Notes under the pieces: generated by a model
Databases searched by the model: none
Told to the model about the DNA's origin: nothing
What the model saw: the letters and a program-made list of their open reading frames with translations, nothing else
Source of the DNA: an uncultured Prevotella sp.
GTDB lineage: Bacteria > Bacteroidota > Bacteroidia > Bacteroidales > Bacteroidaceae
Reading direction: 5' to 3'
Length of the DNA stretch: 30,116 nt
NCBI GenBank assembly: GCA_900768785.1
Contig: CAAGEG010000145.1
Coordinates: 1 to 30,116 of the forward strand
Shown: piece after piece, positions 17,007 to 25,386 of the stretch
Position numbering within the stretch: the stretch's first letter is position 1
Layout of the letters: every line of letters begins with the position of its first letter
Made by a program: the position numbers and the translations under genes

Positions 17007-19772
17007 TTAATGAGCTTCAAGCCAATTGTTTCCCCAGCCACTGTCTGCTACGAGCGGTACGGATAATATGTATGCTGACTGCATTTCTTCAAGGACTATC
17101 TTTTCTACTTTATCACGTTCTTCAGGATAAACAGAGAAGTTTAATTCATCATGTACTTGTAATATCATTTTGCTGCGCAAGTTTTCTTCTTTGAAACGCC
17201 TAAATATATGTATCATAGCTACTTTTATAATGTCTGCCGCTGTGCCTTGTATCGGGGCGTTTATCGCATTACGCTCGGCAAATCCTCTTACTGTAGCATT
17301 ATGAGACATAATATCCGGAAGATACCGCTTACGATTAAACAACGTCTTGGCATATCCTTTATTACGGGCATCTTCCTTAGCTTTTTCCATATACTCGTGC
17401 ACTTTGGGGAAGGTTTCAAAATATCCTTCTATCAATTTGCTCGCTTCTGTACGACTGATATTAAGGCGTTCGGCAAGACCAAATACAGTTATTCCATAGA
17501 TAATACCAAAATTGGCACGCTTGGCTTTCGTACGTTGGTCGCGACTAACCGTATCTATAGATTCTTTATATATCTTTGCGGCTGTTGCGGCATGTATGTC
17601 ATAGCCATTCTTAAATGCATCTATCATGTTCTCATCGCCGCTAAGATGTGCCATAACTCGTAATTCTATTTGACTGTAATCGGCAGAAAAGAACAGACAT
17701 CCTTCTTCCGGAATGAATGCGCGGCGTATCTCTTTTCCTTCTTCTCCACGTACCGGAATGTTTTGTAAATTAGGATCGCTGGATGAAAGTCTGCCTGTTG
17801 CAGTTACTGTTTGGTTAAATGATGTGTGTATGTGTCCTGTTCTCGGATTGATAAGTTTGGGCAAAGCATCGACATATGTGTTTAATAGTTTCTTTAAACC
17901 TCTATGTTCAAGTATCTTACCAACTATTTCGCTCTTGTTTTTTAGCTGCTGTAACACTTCTTCAGATGTTACATATTGTCCCGTTTTTGTCTTTTTGGGC
18001 TTCTCGATAATCTTCATTTTGCCAAACAATATCTCGCCTACTTGTTTCGGAGATGATATATTAAACTCTTCCCCCGCTAATGTATAGATATCCTTTTCTA
18101 TATCATTTATTCTCTTAGATAGTATTGTTGATGTTTCTTGAAGCGATGTTGTGTCTATCCTAACACCATTCATTTCCATTTCGGCAAGCACAGATACGAG
18201 TGGCATCTCTATATCATGGAATAGGTTCCAAATGCCGTTTTCTTTTAATTTTGGCTCAAGTATATTCTTTAACTTTAATGTTATGTCTGCGTCTTCACAG
18301 GCATATTCATATATATCTTCGGGGTTTAGGTCTCGCATAGAGCCTTGTTTCTTACCCTTAGGTCCTATCAATTCTTCAATATGTATGGTTTTGTAGTTTA
18401 GATATACTTCAGCCATATAATCCATATTATGGCGTAACTCCGGTTGAAGTAGATAATGGGCTATCATAGTATCAAACATGTCACCCTTAAGTGTCACTCC
18501 GTAGTTTGCCAAAACCGAAAGATCGTATTTTATATTTTGACCTACTTTCTGTATTTTACTATCTTCATATAATGGTTTGAATATGTTGACAATCTTTAAT
18601 GCCTTATCCTGCTCAGGAGGGATAGGCACATAGAATGCTTCGTTTTCAGTTACCGAAAAGCTTAAACCCACTAATTCCGCATCTATAGCATTAGTTGACG
18701 TGGTCTCTGTATCTAAACTTAAAATTTCATTTGTCCTTAAAAACTCAGACAAATTAAGCATATCGCTCTCGTTATCAATAAGTTTATAGGTATGAGCTAT
18801 ATCGTTTAAGGTCTCTACAGTCGCATTTTTAGAAACTTCTTTCCCTTCGTCCGAAAATTCTGCAAATAAATCGAGTTGTCCGTTCTTGTTTTTTTTGTTA
18901 TTTTCTAATTTATTAAGAAATTTGTTTAAAAGTGTTTTGAACTCTAATTCATCAAAGATTTTTTTGAGTTCTGCGTAATTGGGTTCGCTTATTCTTAGTT
19001 TTTCAATTTCAAAAGATATTGGCACGTCGGTTTTGATAGTTGCCAGAAATTTTGAGAATATTATTTGTTCGGCATTATCTTCAATTTTCCTTTTTAGTGC
19101 TCCTTTGAGTTCTGAGGTTTTTTCAAGGAGTTGTTCGATGCTACCAAATTGTTGAATGAGTTTAACTGCTGTTTTTTCACCAACTCCGGGACATCCTGGA
19201 ATGTTGTCTGCTGCATCTCCCATGAGTCCTAAAAGGTCGATTACTTGTTCTGTTGAGCTTATTCCGTATTTTGCGCAAATGCTATTTGAGTCAAGAGTTT
19301 CATATCCGCCACCATGACGTGGGCGAAACATATATATATTGTCGTTAACTATTTGGCCGTAATCTTTATCCGGCGTTAACATAAATGTTTCTATGTTTTG
19401 TGAAGCCGCTTGTTTTGCCAATGTTCCTATTATGTCATCAGCTTCAAAACCTTCAACTTCAAGCACGGGAATATTCATTGCCGAGAGTATTTCCTTTATT
19501 ATAGGAACAGATTTGCGTATATCTTCGGGTGTTTCTTCCCTTTGTGCTTTATATTGGCTGTAAGCTTCGGTGCGGAATGTTGGTCCATGAGGATCGAAAG
19601 CCACGCCCAGTAGGGTAGGTTGTTCTTTTTGTATTACTTCATGTAGCGTGTTGCAAAATCCCAATATGGCAGATGTGTTCATGCCTTTTGAGTTTACTCG
19701 GGGATTTTTAATGAATGCGTAATATGCACGATATATTAATGCGTATGCGTCTAATAGGAATAACTTCTCCAT
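17007..19772 (-). CDS. polA: DNA polymerase I
   Basis: PolA fills gaps, removes RNA primers from Okazaki fragments and serves excision repair. At 921 residues all three domains are present. The 5' nuclease spans about 1-300, with LLDAYALIYRAYYAF and EGFEADDIIG. The 3'-5' exonuclease keeps its DEDD-type acids: D354 and E356 in SLDTETT, then NIKYDLSVL and ACEDADITL, so proofreading is probably intact. The polymerase domain has motif A DYSQIELR from D698, motif B RTKAKRANFGIIYG and motif C VHDE with H874-D875-E876. The gene is divergent from a polyprenyl synthase; TAATTTTG at 19843-19850 on its strand is a candidate -7 element. Confidence 0.97.
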   Translation of the reverse strand: MEKLFLLDAYALIYRAYYAFIKNPRVNSKGMNTSAILGFCNTLHEVIQKEQPTLLGVAFDPHGPTFRTEAYSQYKAQREETPEDIRKSVPIIKEILSAMNIPVLEVEGFEADDIIGTLAKQAASQNIETFMLTPDKDYGQIVNDNIYMFRPRHGGGYETLDSNSICAKYGISSTEQVIDLLGLMGDAADNIPGCPGVGEKTAVKLIQQFGSIEQLLEKTSELKGALKRKIEDNAEQIIFSKFLATIKTDVPISFEIEKLRISEPNYAELKKIFDELEFKTLLNKFLNKLENNKKNKNGQLDLFAEFSDEGKEVSKNATVETLNDIAHTYKLIDNESDMLNLSEFLRTNEILSLDTETTSTNAIDAELVGLSFSVTENEAFYVPIPPEQDKALKIVNIFKPLYEDSKIQKVGQNIKYDLSVLANYGVTLKGDMFDTMIAHYLLQPELRHNMDYMAEVYLNYKTIHIEELIGPKGKKQGSMRDLNPEDIYEYACEDADITLKLKNILEPKLKENGIWNLFHDIEMPLVSVLAEMEMNGVRIDTTSLQETSTILSKRINDIEKDIYTLAGEEFNISSPKQVGEILFGKMKIIEKPKKTKTGQYVTSEEVLQQLKNKSEIVGKILEHRGLKKLLNTYVDALPKLINPRTGHIHTSFNQTVTATGRLSSSDPNLQNIPVRGEEGKEIRRAFIPEEGCLFFSADYSQIELRVMAHLSGDENMIDAFKNGYDIHAATAAKIYKESIDTVSRDQRTKAKRANFGIIYGITVFGLAERLNISRTEASKLIEGYFETFPKVHEYMEKAKEDARNKGYAKTLFNRKRYLPDIMSHNATVRGFAERNAINAPIQGTAADIIKVAMIHIFRRFKEENLRSKMILQVHDELNFSVYPEERDKVEKIVLEEMQSAYILSVPLVADSGWGNNWLEAH

Positions 19773-19831
19773 TTTTTTGTTTTTTAAAATGTAAAATTAC
19801 TATTTTTTTATCATTAATCCGATAAAATACG

Positions 19832-19839
19832 TATTTTTG
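19832..19839 (+). promoter_or_regulatory. Candidate -7 element for the polyprenyl synthase
   Basis: TATTTTTG matches TAnnTTTG and lies 19 bp before the ATG at 19859. No -33 TTTG is present at the right distance. It is only 3 bp from the opposing polA -7 candidate at 19843-19850, so the two promoters may exclude each other. Confidence 0.4.
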
Positions 19840-19842
19840 TAA

Positions 19843-19850
19843 CAAAATTA
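19843..19850 (-). promoter_or_regulatory. Candidate -7 element for polA
   Basis: On the minus strand the sequence reads TAATTTTG, an exact TAnnTTTG match, about 70 bp before the polA ATG. A -33 TTTG is not seen at 19-21 bp. Confidence 0.35.
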
Positions 19851-19858
19851 GCATTTGA

Positions 19859-20836
19859 ATGGATTATTTGTCATTAATAAAGAAGCCTATAGAGGCTGAG
19901 TTAAAAGCTTTTTCTGACCTGTTTAATACGTCTCTTTCTCATACCGGAATGTTGCAGGAGGAGATATTTTCTCGTATTAGGCAGCGTGTAGGTAAGCGTA
20001 TGCGCCCTATGCTTATAATGTTAATGGCAAAGAATTATGGTTTTGTGAGTGATGTAACTTTGCAGGCTGCGTTGGGAATTGAGTTGTTGCATACTGCTTC
20101 ATTGGTTCATGACGATGTTGTAGATGAGAGCCTTGAGAGGCGGGGACAGTCGTCTGTGAACAATTCTTATGGAAATAAGGTTGCCGTTCTTGTTGGTGAC
20201 TATATTCTTTCTACGGCTTTGCTTCATGTTTCAAAGACTCATAATGAGGTTATTGTAAGGTATCTTGCCGAGTTGGGTCGTACTTTGTCTGACGGAGAGA
20301 TATTACAGTTGACGAGTAATGCAGGGGATGAGATATCTGAAGATGTTTATTATGAGGTTATAAATAGGAAGACGGCAGCCTTGTTTGAGGCTTGTTGTAC
20401 TATTGGAGCTGTATCTGCCGGTAAGAAAGAAGAGGATTTGGAGGGTGCGGCTCGCTTTGGCAGACTTTTGGGTATGATTTTTCAAATTCGTGATGATATC
20501 TTTGATTATTATGATTCTAAAGAGATAGGCAAGCCAACAGGTAACGATATGGCTGAGGGTAAGCTTACTCTGCCTGCTATCTATGCTGTTGAGCAGTCTT
20601 CAAACATTGATATTAAGCGATTGGCTACTAAGGTGAAGAAGCATACTGTAACTCCCGAAGAAATTAAAATGCTTGTTGAATATACCAAGTCGAATGGTGG
20701 TATTGAATATGCTGAGAGACGCATGGCAGAAATGCGTAAAGAGGCAATGGATTTTATTAATAATGAAGTTACAGATTCGTCTATTGCTGATGCCTTGACT
20801 GCTTATTTGGACTTTGTAATTGAGCGAAATAAGTAG
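19859..20836 (+). CDS. Long-chain polyprenyl diphosphate synthase (IspB type)
   Basis: A trans-prenyltransferase that extends farnesyl or similar diphosphates with isopentenyl diphosphate to make the side chain of menaquinone or another long isoprenoid. The 325 residues have the first aspartate-rich motif DDVVD at 85-89 in LVHDDVVDES and the second, DDIFD, at 212-216, with RQRVGKRMRP before them. The residues just upstream of DDVVD (ALGIELLHTASLVH) lack the two aromatic blockers of short-chain enzymes, favouring a long product. Chain length cannot be fixed from sequence. The gene stands alone on the plus strand, divergent from polA and ending at a terminator shared with deoC. Confidence 0.9.
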   Translation: MDYLSLIKKPIEAELKAFSDLFNTSLSHTGMLQEEIFSRIRQRVGKRMRPMLIMLMAKNYGFVSDVTLQAALGIELLHTASLVHDDVVDESLERRGQSSVNNSYGNKVAVLVGDYILSTALLHVSKTHNEVIVRYLAELGRTLSDGEILQLTSNAGDEISEDVYYEVINRKTAALFEACCTIGAVSAGKKEEDLEGAARFGRLLGMIFQIRDDIFDYYDSKEIGKPTGNDMAEGKLTLPAIYAVEQSSNIDIKRLATKVKKHTVTPEEIKMLVEYTKSNGGIEYAERRMAEMRKEAMDFINNEVTDSSIADALTAYLDFVIERNK

Positions 20837-20871
20837 GCTAAATACATAATTTTCATTTGCCGATATGGCAT

Positions 20872-20916
20872 AAATAAATATCTGAATGTAAGTTTTATAC
20901 ACTCAGATATTTATTT
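20872..20916. terminator. Bidirectional intrinsic terminator between the polyprenyl synthase and deoC
   Basis: AAATAAATATCTGAATGTA (20872-20890) pairs with TACACTCAGATATTTATTT (20898-20916) at 18 of 19 positions around a 7-nt loop. The T-rich run goes on past the stem on the plus strand. It separates two convergent genes. Confidence 0.8.
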
Positions 20917-20940
20917 TTATATTTACAAGTTGCTTCTCTT

Positions 20941-21888
20941 TTAGAAGAATTTTGTTTCTTCTCCTGTGAGTTCGCTTAACAACATATTTGCCAAACGGCT
21001 TGTTCCGAGTCGGAACCATTTGTTTGACAACCATTTTTCGCCTAATATTTCTTTTACAATTGTGTAATATATAATGGCGTCCATAACTGTATTGATGCCT
21101 CCGGCAGGCTTAAATCCTATTTGAATACCCGTTTGTTCGTAGTATTCTTTTATGGCTTGACACATTACGTATGCCGCTTCGGGTGTTGCTGCGGGCTCCA
21201 TTTTGCCTGTTGAAGTCTTGATGTAGTCAGCTCCGGAATACATGGCGAGAATGCTGGCTTTCTTTATATTAGATGCGGTTTTAAGTGCTCCGGTCTCTAA
21301 AATTACCTTCATTGGTGCTGCTCCGCATGCTTCTTTCATCTCGCTAATATCATCGCAGACACTCTCATAATCGCCACTTAGAAATTTTCCTACAGGCATT
21401 ACGATGTCTATTTCTGTGGCTCCGTCTTTAACGGCAAGTGCTGTCTCGGCTACTTTTACTTCTATTAGTGCTTGTGAAGAGGGGAAACTGCCCGACACGC
21501 AAGCTATTTCGACTCCGTCAACTTCCAGACTTTCGCTTACTGTCTTTGCAAAGCATGGATAGACGCATATTGTTGCGACATGTGGTAGGGCAGGGTAGGC
21601 TGAATCAAAATCGTTAACTCTTTCGGTAAATGCTAATACACTCTCTTCCGAATCTGTTGTTTTCAGAGTTGTTAGTTCTATGCTTCCGAAGAGGAATTTT
21701 TTTACTTCTGTTGTGTCGTTCTCATGAACTTTCTCGGCTATGATGCGCTTTACGTTTTCCTTTACAACATTGTCGTCAATGTCAATTTCATATTTGCTCA
21801 AGGCTTCTTCGTATTTGCTCATCTTTTTAGCATTGTTTTCATGCTTGTGATCACAATTGCAGTTGTGTTCGTGTTGTTTGTCTGCCAT
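20941..21888 (-). CDS. deoC: Deoxyribose-phosphate aldolase with a His/Cys-rich N-terminus
   Basis: DeoC splits 2-deoxyribose-5-phosphate into glyceraldehyde-3-phosphate and acetaldehyde in deoxynucleoside catabolism. The TIM-barrel hallmarks are there: ATICVYPCFAKTV at 105-117, EIDIVMPVGK at 159-168, Schiff-base K224 in DYIKTSTGK and the relay K260 in GFKPAGGI. The first 22 residues are unusual, rich in His, Cys, Asn and Lys (QHEHNCNCDHKHENN at 5-19), like a metal-binding tail. A second ATG at 21822 (MSKYEEALSKYE) would give a standard DeoC without the tail, so the start is uncertain. The gene lies 31 bp after mazG and is probably in one unit with it. Confidence 0.94.
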   Translation of the reverse strand: MADKQHEHNCNCDHKHENNAKKMSKYEEALSKYEIDIDDNVVKENVKRIIAEKVHENDTTEVKKFLFGSIELTTLKTTDSEESVLAFTERVNDFDSAYPALPHVATICVYPCFAKTVSESLEVDGVEIACVSGSFPSSQALIEVKVAETALAVKDGATEIDIVMPVGKFLSGDYESVCDDISEMKEACGAAPMKVILETGALKTASNIKKASILAMYSGADYIKTSTGKMEPAATPEAAYVMCQAIKEYYEQTGIQIGFKPAGGINTVMDAIIYYTIVKEILGEKWLSNKWFRLGTSRLANMLLSELTGEETKFF

Positions 21889-21919
21889 AGTATCAAGTTT
21901 ATTTATTATTAGTATTTTG

Positions 21920-22261
21920 TTATTTCAGTTTATTGTTTGCCGTGTGTCGGTTTTTGTCTCTTTGGGTTTTCTTTTGTATGTTCTTTATAAATTCTTCGGT
22001 TAGATTAATGCCTGTTTGGTTGGCAAGGCATAAGAGAACCCACAGAACATCTGTCATTTCGTCACCCAAATTGTCTTTTTCACCTTCTTTGAAGCTTTGT
22101 TCGCCATACTTTCTTGATATTATTCTTGCAAGTTCTCCCACTTCTTCTGTCAGTATGGCTAAATTGGTTAATTCTGAAAAATACCTTACTCCATATGTCT
22201 TTATCCAGTTGTCAACCATGTTTTGGGCTTCTTGTAGTGTAATATCTTTATGTCCTGACAT
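21920..22261 (-). CDS. MazG-like nucleotide pyrophosphohydrolase
   Basis: A 113-residue single-domain all-alpha NTP pyrophosphatase of the MazG superfamily, which removes pyrophosphate from (d)NTPs and so limits abnormal nucleotides. Metal ligands are seen in EEVGE (about 43-47) and the downstream DEMTDVLW (about 67-74), the E-E-x-x-E plus D-E-x-x-D pattern of the family. Full-length MazG has two such domains; this short form is common in Bacteroidetes. It lies 146 bp after dtd and 31 bp before deoC. Substrate is unknown. Confidence 0.85.
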   Translation of the reverse strand: MSGHKDITLQEAQNMVDNWIKTYGVRYFSELTNLAILTEEVGELARIISRKYGEQSFKEGEKDNLGDEMTDVLWVLLCLANQTGINLTEEFIKNIQKKTQRDKNRHTANNKLK

Positions 22262-22407
22262 GCTTTCTTTATTGTTTTTATGTATTAATTATATATTTAA
22301 GTTGTTATTGATGGTTTGTATGCTTTGATTATCAATAAGATAACCGATGCTTGTTTCATCATTTCAATAGCTGTTCGGAGTCTTTGTTTGTTGTTGTTTG
22401 TGTTGTT

Positions 22408-22860
22408 TCACTCTTTGTTTTTTGTGTCCATACATATTGTAACAGGACCATCGTTAAGCAGTTCCACCTTCATATCGGCGCCAAAAGTGCCTGTTTTTAC
22501 TTCTATTCCCGAGTGTTGTTGCAGATAGATGCAAAATTTCTCGTATAAAGGCACGGAAATCTCATGGCGGGCTGCTCTAAACCATGAGGGACGATTGCCC
22601 TTCTTGTAGCTCGCAAATAGCGTAAATTGGCTAATGACAAGCAACTCTCCATCTATGTCAATCACGCTTTTGTTCATGACACCATTATCATCGTTGAATA
22701 CTCTTAGCGTAGATATCTTCTTAGCTAACCACTCGGCATCTTCCAAAGTGTCTGTTTCTTCTATTCCAACCAATATGAGAAGACCTTCATTTATAGAAGA
22801 TTTGATGTTTCCTTCTATTGTTACTGAAGCTTTATTTACTCTTTGAATGACCGTTCTCAT
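22408..22860 (-). CDS. dtd: D-aminoacyl-tRNA deacylase
   Basis: Dtd removes D-amino acids (and glycine from tRNA-Ala) from mischarged tRNAs. The 150 residues start with MRTVIQRVNKASV, the family's usual N-terminus. The two active-site motifs are SQFTL at 77-81 and NDGPVT at 136-141, the latter matching the Gly-cisPro loop; GNRPSWFRAA lies between. The frame reads back to 22884, but that would add eight residues not seen in the family and would run into the promoter at 22889-22919. Gene order suggests a dtd-mazG-deoC unit. Confidence 0.95.
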   Translation of the reverse strand: MRTVIQRVNKASVTIEGNIKSSINEGLLILVGIEETDTLEDAEWLAKKISTLRVFNDDNGVMNKSVIDIDGELLVISQFTLFASYKKGNRPSWFRAARHEISVPLYEKFCIYLQQHSGIEVKTGTFGADMKVELLNDGPVTICMDTKNKE

Positions 22861-22888
22861 AGTTGTTAGGATTAGTATATTCAATATG

Positions 22889-22919
22889 CAAATGTAACTA
22901 ATTTTGTTGTTAAGACAAC
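22889..22919 (-). promoter_or_regulatory. dtd promoter
   Basis: On the minus strand GTTG (22916-22919), 19 bp and TACATTTG (22889-22896) fit the -33/-7 consensus with one base off in the -33. The predicted start near 22882 leaves about 20 nt before the dtd ATG. Confidence 0.55.
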
Positions 22920-23029
22920 TTTTTCAAGTGTTTTTTAATCATCATGTCAGTCTTACAACCTACAAATATACTAAAAGAAGTTGCTAAGTAGTAGATATAT
23001 TTATAAAAATTGACTTCTTTACGTCCTCT

Positions 23030-23160
23030 AAACACTATGTTTGCAAGTCATAAACACTATGTTTGCAAGTCATAAATACTATGTTTGCAAGTCACAAACA
23101 CTATGTTTACAAGTCATAAACACTATGTTTGCAAGTCGTAAACACTATGTTTATGAAAGC
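23030..23160 (+). repeat. 22-bp tandem repeat array 3 (five near-identical units plus a decayed one)
   Basis: Units start at 23030, 23052, 23074, 23096 and 23118, with a sixth at 23140 that decays after its first half. The unit is AAACACTATGTTTG followed by CAAGTCAT. The first two copies are identical; copies 3 to 5 differ by one or two bases. The left part, AAACA-CTA-TGTTT, is an imperfect inverted repeat. There are no unique spacers. It lies between the uvrC stop and the dtd promoter. The whole gap 22861-23208 holds only this array and the dtd promoter. Confidence 0.92.
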
Positions 23161-23208
23161 AAATCAGCATGTTTAAAATATACGAATATAAAGAATAAGA
23201 TTTTTCTT

Positions 23209-25038
23209 TTATTGTTGCGAGTGAAAGTAATTATATATAATATTACCTTTTGCATTGCCTATTTTGGAGATAAGTGTTTCAAGGTTGCTTTCTTTAATGC
23301 GTTTGACTGTTTTAAACTCTTTTAAAAGCAACTCTTTAGTCTTTGTTCCAATGCCTTTAATGTCGTCAAGTTCCGAGTGTAGCGCATGTTGGCTTCTCTT
23401 ATTTCTGTGGAATGTAATGGCAAAATTATGCACTTCGTCTTGAATTCTCGTTAATATTTTGAACAATTCGCTGTCGGTTTTAACACCTATAGACAATACC
23501 GGATTGCCGTAAAGAAGCTCGTTGGTGCGATGTTTGTCGTTTTTTGCAAGACCTGCAATAGGTATTTCCAAACCCAATTCGTCTTCTATAACACTCCTAA
23601 CAACGCTCATTTGACCTTTTCCTCCATCTGTTATTATCAAATCGGGCAAATCTTTGCCTTCTGCAATAAGCCGTTTATAACGTCGTCTTATGACTTCTTG
23701 CATTGACGCATAGTCGTCAGGACCAACAACCGTCTTTATGTTATACTTCCTATATTCGCTTTTACAAGGTTTTAATTTCTTGAATACAACACACGAAGCA
23801 ACAGCATCGCTACCGCTAATATTAGAGTTGTCAAACATCTCAATGTGGAATGGCATCTTATTTAGCTTCAAAAGCGATTGTAACTCTTTCATCAGCCTTA
23901 CCGCTTTATGCTCCGGATTGAGTTTTTCAGCCTGTTTAAGCCTATCAAAACGGTATTGTTTCCCATTCATCAAACTTAGTTCAACAAGCTTTCTCTTATC
24001 GCCCTTCTGCGGAATGGTAAATTGTACATTATCCAACGACATGTTTAATGGTTCTGAAACGATAATTTCTTTAGAGTCACTACACATTATTTCTCTTATA
24101 CGCAATATAGCCAATTGCAATACATCTTCATCACTCTCGTCTAATTTCTTTTTAAATTCAAACGTTTGTGCTTGATTGATACTTCCATTTACTACATGAA
24201 GGAAGTTTATATAGGCTGTTTTCTCATCATTAGTTATAGTAAAAACATCTACATTGTTTATTGTGTGGCTCACGACTTCACTCTTCGCGCAAAAATTGTT
24301 CAGCAATACGTATTGTTGTTTAATTGTTTCAGCCTCCTCAAACCTTAGTTCTTCGGCATATTTTTGCATCTTTTCAAACAACAATTTCGATAGTTGACGA
24401 GTGTTACCCTTGAGAATTTCCTTTATATTGCTAATGTTTTCTTGATAGTCTTCATAACTCTGCTTGTTGATACACGGACCACCACAGTTGTGGATGTGGT
24501 ATTCCAAGCATGGTTTATACGCTCCTGTTACAATTCCTTCATGTTTTAACAACATGTTACACGAGCGCGGCTTATACATCTTGCGTATTAATTCCATTAT
24601 CGAATACATGGTTCCGACATGACTATACGGACCATAATAGTAGCCAACCTTTTTGTTTACAATCCTTGTTTTAAACACACGCGGATACAACTCCTTTGTT
24701 ACGCAAATGTAGGGATATGTTTTGCTGTCCTTAAGCAAAATGTTATATTTCGGCTTGTATTTCTTTATTAGATTATTTTCTAATAATAACGCATCTTCTT
24801 CGGTGTTTACAACAATATATTTAATGTCTTCTATCTTGCTTACAAGTATCTTTGTTTTTAGTCGATCAACTTCTTTGTGGAAATATGAAGAGACTCTGTT
24901 TTTGAGATTCTTTGCCTTACCAACGTATATAATCTTACCTTCAGAATCATAAAACTGATAACTGCCGGGTTTAGATGGCAAATTGCTAATAATATGCCTT
25001 AACCTTTGCTTTCTCTCTTCTGATTCTTTATTTCTCAT
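23209..25038 (-). CDS. uvrC: Excinuclease ABC subunit C
   Basis: UvrC makes both incisions around a lesion marked by UvrA and UvrB in nucleotide excision repair. At 609 residues it has a GIY-YIG nuclease (G25-S26-Y27, then Y38-V39-G40-K41 and R48), a UvrB-interacting UVR helix pair (ELRFEEAETIKQQY), an RNase H-like C-terminal nuclease (IEMFDNSNISG, LIITDGGKGQM) and tandem helix-hairpin-helix segments (LDDIKGIGTKTKELLL). The frame is open to 25098, but that stretch translates the parS site as VSRET, so the ATG at 25038 (MRNKESEERKQRL) is preferred; 25062 is an alternative. A -7 element lies at 25168-25175. Confidence 0.95.
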   Translation of the reverse strand: MRNKESEERKQRLRHIISNLPSKPGSYQFYDSEGKIIYVGKAKNLKNRVSSYFHKEVDRLKTKILVSKIEDIKYIVVNTEEDALLLENNLIKKYKPKYNILLKDSKTYPYICVTKELYPRVFKTRIVNKKVGYYYGPYSHVGTMYSIMELIRKMYKPRSCNMLLKHEGIVTGAYKPCLEYHIHNCGGPCINKQSYEDYQENISNIKEILKGNTRQLSKLLFEKMQKYAEELRFEEAETIKQQYVLLNNFCAKSEVVSHTINNVDVFTITNDEKTAYINFLHVVNGSINQAQTFEFKKKLDESDEDVLQLAILRIREIMCSDSKEIIVSEPLNMSLDNVQFTIPQKGDKRKLVELSLMNGKQYRFDRLKQAEKLNPEHKAVRLMKELQSLLKLNKMPFHIEMFDNSNISGSDAVASCVVFKKLKPCKSEYRKYNIKTVVGPDDYASMQEVIRRRYKRLIAEGKDLPDLIITDGGKGQMSVVRSVIEDELGLEIPIAGLAKNDKHRTNELLYGNPVLSIGVKTDSELFKILTRIQDEVHNFAITFHRNKRSQHALHSELDDIKGIGTKTKELLLKEFKTVKRIKESNLETLISKIGNAKGNIIYNYFHSQQ

Positions 25039-25071
25039 AATCATTACTTTCACAATATTCATCAACAAGAA

Positions 25072-25087
25072 TGTTTCACGTGAAACC
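25072..25087. promoter_or_regulatory. parS site 1 (ParB binding site)
   Basis: TGTTTCACGTGAAACC matches the parS consensus TGTTTCACGTGAAACA at 15 of 16 positions, with the inner 14-bp palindrome perfect. ParB loads at such sites and spreads to organise the origin region for segregation. It lies 34 bp upstream of the chosen uvrC start, inside the predicted leader. Confidence 0.9.
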
Positions 25088-25167
25088 GATATTGTCAATC
25101 GGTATACAACGATTTCAATTTTGTGAATATTAGGTATTTAAAACACCACACTTATTTTTTATTATTA

Positions 25168-25175
25168 CAAAGATA
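25168..25175 (-). promoter_or_regulatory. Probable uvrC -7 promoter element
   Basis: On the minus strand the sequence reads TATCTTTG, exact for TAnnTTTG; the 12 bases GATGTATCTTTG are identical to the leuS -7 region. No -33 TTTG is at 19-21 bp. A start near 25161 would put parS site 1 in the transcribed leader, about 75 nt in. Confidence 0.45.
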
Positions 25176-25210
25176 CATCTTTTTTATATAGCGCACTTGT
25201 TCCAGTACAA

Positions 25211-25274
25211 AAAAAGAGCATACAGAATACACGAAATTTCAATTCCTTTTCAATTAATGTATTTCTGTATGCTC
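25211..25274 (-). terminator. Intrinsic terminator after apt
   Basis: GAGCATACAGAA (25217-25228) pairs perfectly with TTCTGTATGCTC (25263-25274). Read on the minus strand, the stem is followed directly by a run of six T (complement of A at 25211-25216). It lies 113 bp past the apt stop. The gap 25039-25386 otherwise holds parS site 1 and the uvrC promoter. Confidence 0.85.
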
Positions 25275-25386
25275 GCAAACTTTATAATTATGTGCTTTAA
25301 TTATACTTGATAATTCTTGTATTCTTAATTCCGGTACACTGAATGTCCTATTTTGGTAATCCAAAAACGTATTTCAAACAACCATA

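Noticed and set aside
23036..23043. TATGTTTG in each array 3 unit as a -7 promoter element
   Set aside because: It matches TAnnTTTG, but TTTG in the previous unit is 14 bp away instead of 19-21, both flanking genes lie on the other strand, and arrays 1 and 2 do not keep the match.
23030..23160. CRISPR array
   Set aside because: The 22-bp units are contiguous with no unique spacers, are too short, and no cas genes are present.
23041..23325. 94-residue ORF with a repeating peptide
   Set aside because: It is a read-through of the tandem repeats, then of uvrC antisense; the peptide periodicity comes from three 22-bp units making 66 bp.
25039..25098. Longer uvrC N-terminus beginning at a TTG at 25098
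   Set aside because: It translates the parS palindrome (VSRET) and has no counterpart in the family.
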